DNA from: Candidatus Poribacteria bacterium
GTDB taxonomy: Bacteria > Poribacteria > WGA-4E > WGA-3G
Direction of reading: 5' to 3'
Assembly (NCBI GenBank): GCA_028818995.1
Contig: JAPPMR010000945.1
Coordinates: forward strand, 1 to 7,055
DNA: 7,055 nt
Shown here: positions 1 to 5,309 of the stretch, one piece after another
Layout: every line of letters begins with the position of its first letter
Numbering within the stretch: the stretch's first letter is position 1
Program-made: the position numbers and the translations under genes
Notes under the pieces: model-generated
The model's database searches: none
The model's input: only the letters and a program-made list of their open reading frames with translations
Told to the model about the DNA's origin: nothing

Positions 1-1
1 A

Positions 2-259
2 TACAATGACGCTCTCTTTTTGCTTGAATTCCTCTACAATTCAAATGTTCCGATGCCAAACATCAATCGGACAAAACACGGCAGCCTGAGTTTAAGTTGG
101 TATCCAGAAGAGGGGACAGCGACGCTGGAACTTTGTGGTGATGGGCTTGTCGTCTACAATGCCTTTTTTGATGAAGATCGTAAAGACGAGGGTGCTTGCG
201 TATTGACAGACATTGCTGCACTTGATGAACTCATGGGCGCGTTACGCTGCGTTTATTAA
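2..259 (+). CDS. 3' part of a small conserved protein, paralogue of the gene at 405-824 (5' end outside window)
   Basis: The reading frame is open from base 2 to the TAA at 257-259, so the gene enters from the left edge. A TTG at 20 is an unlikely start, because residues upstream of it (Tyr-Asn-Asp-Ala-Leu) already align with the paralogue. The 85 visible residues match the C-terminal 85 residues of the next gene without gaps, at about 35 identities (roughly 41%, counted by hand). Shared landmarks are VPMP, GSL, the W-x-P-E block, GD-x-LV, a doubled Phe, the spaced Gly/Cys/Leu/Asp positions and a terminal Leu-Arg. The composition is acidic and looks soluble, with no membrane segment or signal peptide. 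I do not recognise a named function. Unlike its paralogue, it is not followed by a copy of the 136-aa partner; the next gene is the second paralogue. It is confidently coding because of the conserved homology. Confidence 0.85.
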   Translation, partial: YNDALFLLEFLYNSNVPMPNINRTKHGSLSLSWYPEEGTATLELCGDGLVVYNAFFDEDRKDEGACVLTDIAALDELMGALRCVY

Positions 260-290
260 CAGTAGAATTTTATTACAAAAATACTGTTAA
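256..290. repeat. Perfect 9-bp inverted repeat overlapping the stop codon
   Basis: TTAACAGTA (256-264) is the exact reverse complement of TACTGTTAA (282-290), with 17 nt between them. The first arm contains the TAA stop of the upstream gene. Inside the loop, TTTT and AAAA tracts could lengthen the stem around ATTAC. The stem is AT-rich and no T-run follows it, so it is not a classical intrinsic terminator. It may be an mRNA 3' hairpin or a binding site for a dimeric regulator upstream of the next promoter. Confidence 0.5.
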
Positions 291-323
291 GTAAAGCATT
301 GGTTTCCTCCGAAAATTCTTAGA

Positions 324-370
324 ATCCATAATGTTTGCGTTTTATGAAAACCTATGTTACAATTATGGAT
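324..370. repeat. Perfect 9-bp inverted repeat bracketing a putative promoter
   Basis: ATCCATAAT (324-332) is the exact reverse complement of ATTATGGAT (362-370). The arms sit just upstream of the proposed -35 element and across the -10/start region, about 38 bp from arm to arm. That geometry would suit an operator whose two half-sites block the promoter, for example autoregulation by a product of the downstream pair. The repeat itself is directly visible; its role as an operator is inference. Confidence 0.45.
335..363 (+). promoter_or_regulatory. Putative sigma70-type promoter for the 405-1249 gene pair
   Basis: TTGCGT (335-340) and TACAAT (358-363) are separated by exactly 17 nt. The -10 element matches the consensus at five of six positions and the -35 at three of six. 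Transcription would begin near 370, giving a leader of about 35 nt before the ATG at 405. The AGGTGA Shine-Dalgarno site at 393-398 lies 6 nt before that ATG. Only consensus matching supports this call. Confidence 0.45.
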
Positions 371-404
371 ATTTGGAATTACTTCTATTCATAGGTGATA
401 CATC

Positions 405-824
405 ATGGCAACCGTACAAAACGAACTTGATTTTGATTTTGCTCGGTCCCCTGCTGACAAGATGCTGTTTCTAAAACATATCCAAAGCGAATTAAACGAA
501 ATTCGCCAAGAGGTTGCAGAAGTCAATACGTCGGATGACGAAATTGACCCAATCCCCGTTTCTGCTTACGACGAAGCTGCGTTGTTATTAGAAGCGTTTT
601 TTGATCAGGGCGTGCCCATGCCGCATATTGGCTGGGCAGAAGATGGCAGCCTTGGGTTTGAATGGAGACCTGAGGGAGGCATAGCGACAATGGGAATATA
701 TGGAGATAATTTGGTAATTTACGGTGTTTTTTTTGAAAAAAACCGTCAAGTTGACGGCGTTTGCCCCTTATCAGATACAGCTCTATTAGGGAATTTCCTT
801 GAAACTCTAAGACAGCTTTTATAG
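405..824 (+). CDS. Small conserved protein, first gene of a two-gene unit
   Basis: A 139-residue soluble, acidic protein of unknown function. The start is supported by AGGTGA (393-398) six bases upstream of the ATG. Residues 1-45 are charged and probably helical. Residues 55-139 form the conserved domain shared with the truncated gene at 2-259, with VPMP at 70-73, GSLGFEW at 82-88, the Pro-Glu-Gly-Gly turn at 89-92 and a paired Phe at 109-110. The pattern (hydrophobic helix, Pro-rich turn, beta-strands around Gly-x-Leu-x-Glu-Trp, terminal helix) suggests a small alpha+beta fold. From memory, small proteins with a Gly-Gly-x-x-x-Glu-Trp strand often precede a gene like the one downstream; I cannot name the family. 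The stop is 14 nt from the next start, so the two are almost certainly co-transcribed. An antitoxin-like or chaperone-like role is possible but unproven. Confidence 0.85.
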   Translation: MATVQNELDFDFARSPADKMLFLKHIQSELNEIRQEVAEVNTSDDEIDPIPVSAYDEAALLLEAFFDQGVPMPHIGWAEDGSLGFEWRPEGGIATMGIYGDNLVIYGVFFEKNRQVDGVCPLSDTALLGNFLETLRQLL

Positions 825-838
825 TAAGGATTAATTAT

Positions 839-1249
839 ATGAATGTTTTACCGGGTGAGAAAATCACCCGTTTTATTCGTCGCAACAGGGATTTTAGCGA
901 ACCGAACATAGTTAGAAAGGAAGTCTTCCTTCCACATAGAAAAAAGGTAGATATATCTGTATTTCGTATATCAGAACTTACTGAAAGTGAAGTGTGGAAA
1001 ATTGGTTGGGAACATGTTCAAACAGCTAAATCACCCGTACTTGCAAGAGCCGATCTTTTCGCCAGCAATGTAAATGAAAATAAACTTGAGGTTATTCCAG
1101 ATACACAATCCCATAAACTACATGCCAACATCACAGGTTTTCCAGTTGAAAGAGAAGAGAATAAAACTGAAGACAGGAGACTCCGTCAAGCTATAGCCAG
1201 AAAACTTGCTCTTTCCAGTAAATTAGAAATACCACCACAACAAAGTTGA
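839..1249 (+). CDS. Conserved hypothetical protein, partner of the 139-aa protein
   Basis: A 136-residue basic, soluble protein. The start is supported by TAAGGA (825-830) directly after the preceding stop and 8 nt from the ATG. Notable segments are a basic N-terminus (residues 8-36, Arg/Lys rich), a strand Ile-Ser-Val-Phe-Arg-Ile-Ser (39-45), an Glu-x-x-x-Trp helix (48-60), Ala-Arg-Ala-Asp-Leu (69-73), His-Ala-Asn-Ile-Thr-Gly-Phe-Pro (95-102) and a C-terminal helix Ile-Ala-Arg-Lys-Leu-Ala (119-124). I recall conserved hypothetical proteins with an ARADL block, a HANI-x-GWP-like block and a final Ala/Leu helix, encoded just after a small acidic protein, but I know no experimentally assigned function or family name. 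The conserved Arg-Ala-Asp and His-Ala-Asn blocks are candidate functional sites. The basic partner after an acidic upstream protein is compatible with a complex, possibly of toxin-antitoxin type; that part is inference. Confidence 0.8.
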   Translation: MNVLPGEKITRFIRRNRDFSEPNIVRKEVFLPHRKKVDISVFRISELTESEVWKIGWEHVQTAKSPVLARADLFASNVNENKLEVIPDTQSHKLHANITGFPVEREENKTEDRRLRQAIARKLALSSKLEIPPQQS

Positions 1250-1334
1250 ATCAGTCCATAACTCTATTGTAACGCCCACTGTCAACGAGCCAGCCACAAT
1301 CAACCAATGTCTTGTCCAAAATCCAGGTAGAATT

Positions 1335-1346
1335 AGGTGAAGGTGA
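1335..1346 (+). promoter_or_regulatory. Duplicated Shine-Dalgarno hexamer before the 818-aa gene
   Basis: AGGTGA occurs twice in direct succession (1335-1340 and 1341-1346), ending 10 and 4 nt before the ATG at 1351. Together they support that start codon. I found no convincing promoter in the 101-nt gap 1250-1350, so the gene may be read through from the upstream pair or use a non-consensus promoter. Confidence 0.55.
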
Positions 1347-1350
1347 TTAG

Positions 1351-3807
1351 ATGAAAAGCGACGCGCACGCTATCAAAGCGCGCCTACCGGAAGATATAAA
1401 ATCTATCCTTGAAAACCTTCTCGGTTGCGAACTTGAAGATGTCTCTGCGGGAATGGATTTCAACCCCGATTCCCTACAAACCCTCTTTACTTCACTCCCT
1501 ACAGACTCCCTTGAAAACTATCTTTCACCGCAATGGGTAGTGCTTGCTGCTGGCAAAGGCACACGTATTGATCCCACCGAACGATTTAGCAAAACATTGG
1601 ACATTATGTTCGGAGATCAGAACATGCTGCAACGTTCATGTCGTTTTTTGCCAGGCAACCGTCCACATATTGTTGTTATCAATCCGCAAATGGCAAATCG
1701 TATTGAAAAAAGTGGATCCTCTGAGCAGCTGTTGGGTGTCAATGCTATCGCTTGTATCCAAGAGGAAATGAACGGCACAGGCGGTGCATTGCAAGCGGCA
1801 CTGCCTATACTTCGTGATTCTGACGCGGAATGGATCGGTGTGGCATTTGGAGATGAACCTTTTTTAGAGAATGCCATTTTTGCGCAAACGTTATTATCTC
1901 ATTTTCTCTCCGATGCGGATGTTACATTATGTGGCAAGATACCTGAAACAGTTGTGGATAAGGGCGGCCTCTTTTTTCATACAGATGGAAAGTTTGTCGG
2001 AACAAAAGAGTGGTATGACATGACAGAGTCTGAAAAAGTAGAGATGTGGGAACGTTTGGAGCGTTGGGAGGCATATACTAATACAGTTATCACAATTATA
2101 CGAAAAAGTGCGTTGTTGGAACGGATAGAACGGTTGCAGCCACACACAAACCGAAACGGTGAGCTTCATCACGTTGATCTGATTCGTCACTGTTATGAAG
2201 ATGGATTGAAAACAAACGCTTTTATCTATCGTGGTGATGTGTTGTCAGGTGTTAACCGTTGGTCAAATGTCCTTTCAGGTGAAGATGCAATGTTCAAACA
2301 GACCAGAGAATTCCTTACGCGGAAAGGCGTTCGTGTCGATCCATTAGCACAAATTACATTAGACAATGAAGATATTGAAATTGGGGTTGCGTGTTATCTT
2401 CTTGGTAAAATACATATAGGCAAAGGTGTTAAGATAGGTGATTATTGTCGACTTGAAAATGTTACACTGCGCGGTGCTACAAGCGTAGGGGATTCAGTCG
2501 GGTTGCATAATGTTACTGCGAAAGATACTACGTTTGAAGCAAATCAGTTGCCAACAACTTTGGCAGAGCCAGTTCGTGGACTTGCGACTATAAGTAGAAT
2601 AAGAAACTGCACTTTTGACACTGTTACAGTAGGGAGTAGCGTTCAGTTTTCAGATATTCAAGCACATGCAACAGTAATCCCATCCGATATTAGACTAAAA
2701 AATCAAACATTAGGTGTTCCGCTTACAGAATCCCCGCCGGGTGTCCCGAGTCCACTTTTCAATCAAATTGTTCCTGCAGATTATAGACCAGGTGTTTTTA
2801 CTTTTGGAGAGAAGAAGGATTTGCCGGATTGGGATAACCTTCGGAAACATGTTAGTTCACATAGTGCGGCGGAGTTGATTCCTCGTGCGACGCGCAATTC
2901 GCAATTGCAACAGGATGTGTGCAATGCAGTAGATACACTCTTGGACATGCGGCGTGCGAATGGAGATTATCTGATTGAATCGCTCACGCCTGAAGAAGTA
3001 TGGGGAACGATCTTTGAGATGGTGAAACTGCATACTGGCAATCCGAATCCATATCATCACGATAAACTAAAGGCACGGCAGACAGCACTTGAACTCCTGC
3101 CGGAATTTTGGAAAGATAATTGGTTAACGCGGTTAAAGCTGGTTGTTGCGGGGAATGTTATTGACTATAGCAGTGCGCGAGTCGTCCAAAAAGTAAATGC
3201 TAATCCTAACTATTTTTCTGAAGCACTGCGAGCAGCGGTTGAAACACCCTTTGCCATTGATTGTTATGAACTGTTTCAGAAAAAAGTTATTGAAGCTTCC
3301 CCGCAGCGTATTCTGTGGCTTGCTGATAACGATGGTGAAATCATCTTTGACGTTGCCTTCATCCAGGATCTCGCCCAATGTGGTCATGAAATATGTATTG
3401 TAGGAAAAGCAGACAACGCAAGTAACGATGTTACATTAGCAGATTTGCATGATATTACAAACTATCCACAATTTGAGGGACTTCAGCGCGCCATTCAGGA
3501 CGGTGTTGTTACACTCATGTCATCAGGTGCAAAAACGATTGGAACGAATCTTTATAATGCTACACCTGAATTTATTAATGCCCTGTTAGATGCTGATCTT
3601 GTTATATCAAAGGGACAAGGCAATTTCTTCACAACACCCGGATGGTATAAAGACACTTTTTATCTTCTACTCTCAAAAGGTATGACTGCTGAACGAAGCA
3701 CAGGCGTTGTGGCAGATAGAAATTTGCCTGTTGATGGACTGATTTTGGGGTATCTACCGAGTGGGACAAAACGGGTTGCAACCTTACAAGACCTATGTAA
3801 ATCTTGA
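1351..3807 (+). CDS. GlmU-like nucleotidyltransferase / beta-helix / DUF89 (ARMT1-like) phosphatase fusion
   Basis: An 818-residue three-part enzyme. Residues 61 to about 320 resemble the pyrophosphorylase half of GlmU: LAAGKGTR (65-72), Lys81, Asn-Gly-Thr-Gly-Gly-Ala (141-146), Gly-Asp-x-Pro (167-170), Asn244, Gly-Glu-Leu-x-x-x-Asp (270-276) and Gly-Val-Asn (300-302). The Mg ligands of GlmU, Asp and Asn, would be Asp168 and Asn302. Residues about 335-450 carry hexapeptide-like repeats (for example IHIGKGVKIGDY at 354-365), but the GlmU acetyltransferase catalytic blocks are absent. Residues about 480-818 form a complete DUF89/ARMT1-like domain: Asn-Pro-Tyr (566-568), Gly-Asn-Val-Ile-Asp (601-605), Asp-Asn-Asp-Gly-Glu (659-663), Asn-Asp (692-693) and SKGQGNF (753-759). 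DUF89 proteins are metal-dependent phosphatases of phosphometabolites. Expected activities are therefore NDP-sugar synthesis plus sugar-phosphate or nucleotide-sugar-related phosphatase. Residues 1-60 are unassigned. It has no signal peptide and is probably cytoplasmic. The sugar specificity cannot be read from sequence. Confidence 0.9.
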   Translation: MKSDAHAIKARLPEDIKSILENLLGCELEDVSAGMDFNPDSLQTLFTSLPTDSLENYLSPQWVVLAAGKGTRIDPTERFSKTLDIMFGDQNMLQRSCRFLPGNRPHIVVINPQMANRIEKSGSSEQLLGVNAIACIQEEMNGTGGALQAALPILRDSDAEWIGVAFGDEPFLENAIFAQTLLSHFLSDADVTLCGKIPETVVDKGGLFFHTDGKFVGTKEWYDMTESEKVEMWERLERWEAYTNTVITIIRKSALLERIERLQPHTNRNGELHHVDLIRHCYEDGLKTNAFIYRGDVLSGVNRWSNVLSGEDAMFKQTREFLTRKGVRVDPLAQITLDNEDIEIGVACYLLGKIHIGKGVKIGDYCRLENVTLRGATSVGDSVGLHNVTAKDTTFEANQLPTTLAEPVRGLATISRIRNCTFDTVTVGSSVQFSDIQAHATVIPSDIRLKNQTLGVPLTESPPGVPSPLFNQIVPADYRPGVFTFGEKKDLPDWDNLRKHVSSHSAAELIPRATRNSQLQQDVCNAVDTLLDMRRANGDYLIESLTPEEVWGTIFEMVKLHTGNPNPYHHDKLKARQTALELLPEFWKDNWLTRLKLVVAGNVIDYSSARVVQKVNANPNYFSEALRAAVETPFAIDCYELFQKKVIEASPQRILWLADNDGEIIFDVAFIQDLAQCGHEICIVGKADNASNDVTLADLHDITNYPQFEGLQRAIQDGVVTLMSSGAKTIGTNLYNATPEFINALLDADLVISKGQGNFFTTPGWYKDTFYLLLSKGMTAERSTGVVADRNLPVDGLILGYLPSGTKRVATLQDLCKS

Positions 3808-3822
3808 AATCATTAATAATTA

Positions 3823-3835
3823 GGCTTAGAAAGCC
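3823..3835. terminator. Small hairpin between convergent genes, weak terminator candidate
   Basis: GGCTT (3823-3827) and AAGCC (3831-3835) form a 5-bp stem with an AGA loop in the 49-nt gap between two converging genes. The position suits a shared terminator, but no uninterrupted T-run follows on either strand; the - strand side reads TAATTATTAATG. Termination here is a positional inference. Confidence 0.25.
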
Positions 3836-3856
3836 CTCCCACAAGCGTAATACGAT

Positions 3857-5224
3857 CTATGTAACCTTTGAAATTGTAAATTCCCTTTTCCCTGACTTTG
3901 GAAGTGGAATCTCATCCGCAAATTCTATCTTTACGGATACTTCTGCTCCTAAAGCATCTTGAATTTTTTGGATGATATGGTTGCCTGTTTCTACTGTCCA
4001 TTGCTCGTTAACAACGAGTTTCAAAATACACTTTCCAAGCGTCTCCTGAATCAATTGAAATTGCGTGACACCAGCGAGGTTATAGAATTGTTGTGTGAAA
4101 TAGCCTCCATGTATCAACGTCTTTGTTTTTGTTCGGAAGGTTGCAGTGCTGCGACCCAGAAGTTCTCCTAAAATAGGTAATTGGTTGCCACACGGACACA
4201 TCTCATCTGAGAGACGACCAATATCACCGATCCGATAACGAATGAATGGCATTGTGTAGTTGTTCAGTTGTGTAACGAGTAGGTCGCCCGGTGTGGTATA
4301 GGGATCAGGACTGTCCACCTCAAGGTAAATGTCTCGGCAGTTGATATGCATGCGTCCTTCTACACATTCCATAGCGATTAATCCGACTTCCCTTCCTCCG
4401 TATCGGTTATAAACCTTTGTATCAAAGACTGTTTCGGCAAGTGAACGGTAATGTGGATGTAACATCTCTGCAGAAGATATCATCCCTTTTAGATTCCATT
4501 GTGGAGTCAATTTGTTCTCTGAGATAAATTTGGCAAATTGGTATAGCGATGAAGGGTAAGCGAGAATTGTCTTAGGTTGCTGTCGTTGCATCATCTTGAA
4601 TGTAGCGTGCATCGCTGAATCTGTGAGATGGAATCCGTTTAGCCAGTGCTGATTTCGCCAATAACGGTTTAGATTCTGTTTCCAATTGTCATTACCATTA
4701 ACATCCGCTAGTGCTCCCCAAATAACGAGTTGCGGTTCGCCAAAATCCCAACCTGCCCATCGGTCAAAGTAATAGACGCTAAGATTCCGTTGATTCCAAT
4801 AAGTTCTATCCTGATAAAACTTTAGCGGTGTGCCTGTAGACCCGCCTGTAGCATTCTCAATTCGCTGATATGTTGGAAATAATTCAGAACAAAGATTTTC
4901 CAATTGTTTTCGGACAGTCTGTTTTTCAAGCGGTAGAATTTGTGAAATGTCAATAGAATCAGCATTAATTTGTTGGAATAGGTCGTTTTGCTTCAATCCA
5001 AAATCTTTAAAAAGATCGCGGTAGTATGGCGTGGTTTGGACGGCATGCTGAATGAGTTGCTTTAGACGTTCTCGTTGAAACTGTAAAATTGTTTCGCGTG
5101 GCGCATTGAACAATTTTGTTGTTTTAGACAGCTTGGAACGGTAAAAAGGACCTTTACGGTGGATATTATATGCGTGCCATGCAACTTTTGAGAAAACCTT
5201 TTTAGTTGAGTGACGGATCAACAT
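3857..5224 (-). CDS. Phenylacetate-CoA ligase/CapK-like adenylate-forming protein
   Basis: A 455-residue protein of the PaaK/CapK branch of adenylate-forming enzymes, close to the usual length of that family. The ATP-binding loop is ATGGSTGTP (125-133). The Tyr-Asn-Arg-Tyr-Gly-Gly-Arg-Glu block (272-279) corresponds to the adenine/acyl pocket motif, Arg-Tyr-Arg-Ile-Gly-Asp (329-334) holds the ribose-binding Asp, and Pro-Lys-Ser-Gly-Lys (442-446) near the C-terminus supplies the catalytic-lysine region. Cys-Pro-Cys-Gly (343-346) is common in this subgroup. Family members activate a carboxylate as an acyl-AMP and often transfer it to CoA; CapK-type members occur in surface polysaccharide loci. 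The substrate here is unknown. It is downstream of the sulfatase, same strand, 85 nt gap. An in-frame stop lies just upstream of the ATG (5228-5230), which fixes the longest start, yet there is no clear Shine-Dalgarno site. It is probably cytoplasmic. Confidence 0.88.
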   Translation of the reverse strand: MLIRHSTKKVFSKVAWHAYNIHRKGPFYRSKLSKTTKLFNAPRETILQFQRERLKQLIQHAVQTTPYYRDLFKDFGLKQNDLFQQINADSIDISQILPLEKQTVRKQLENLCSELFPTYQRIENATGGSTGTPLKFYQDRTYWNQRNLSVYYFDRWAGWDFGEPQLVIWGALADVNGNDNWKQNLNRYWRNQHWLNGFHLTDSAMHATFKMMQRQQPKTILAYPSSLYQFAKFISENKLTPQWNLKGMISSAEMLHPHYRSLAETVFDTKVYNRYGGREVGLIAMECVEGRMHINCRDIYLEVDSPDPYTTPGDLLVTQLNNYTMPFIRYRIGDIGRLSDEMCPCGNQLPILGELLGRSTATFRTKTKTLIHGGYFTQQFYNLAGVTQFQLIQETLGKCILKLVVNEQWTVETGNHIIQKIQDALGAEVSVKIEFADEIPLPKSGKREFTISKVT

Positions 5225-5242
5225 GATTTAAAATTTGAAGTA

Positions 5243-5270
5243 GAGATGTCCAAAAAATTTCAAACATCTC
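5243..5270. repeat. 7-bp inverted repeat between sulfatase and ligase genes
   Basis: GAGATGT (5243-5249) pairs perfectly with ACATCTC (5264-5270) across a 14-nt AT-rich loop. On the - strand it lies in the leader of the ligase gene, 18 nt before its ATG, in a region with no visible ribosome binding site. It could be an attenuating or protective mRNA hairpin, or a weak terminator of the sulfatase transcript. With only seven base pairs, chance is possible. Confidence 0.35.
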
Positions 5271-5309
5271 GAACTGTCTTTTCGGTGGTGATATAAGTCT
5301 GGAAGAATG

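Noticed and set aside
20..259. A complete 79-aa gene starting at a TTG at base 20
   Set aside because: Homology to the 405-824 gene continues upstream of that TTG to the window edge, so the gene is truncated by the window rather than starting there.
1351..1530. Acyl-carrier-protein domain at the N-terminus of the 818-aa protein
   Set aside because: Only an Asp-Ser-Leu and one helix resemble a carrier protein; the preceding Gly and the helix III region are missing, so it is not annotated as such.
1617..3387. Several 67-87 codon open frames on the - strand (1617-1877, 1927-2190, 2857-3060, 3133-3387) and short + frames (1544-1771, 3197-3403)
   Set aside because: All lie inside the well-supported 818-aa gene, have unusual compositions rich in Cys/His/Ile and show no motif; they are shadows.
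3629..3844. 71-codon - strand frame across the convergent junction
   Set aside because: Overlaps the conserved C-terminus of the 818-aa gene, has no Shine-Dalgarno support and no recognisable motif.
4185..4198. Zinc-ribbon reading of Cys-Pro-Cys-Gly in the ligase
   Set aside because: Only two cysteines are close together with no matching second pair; the motif is a usual feature of PaaK/CapK-like proteins.
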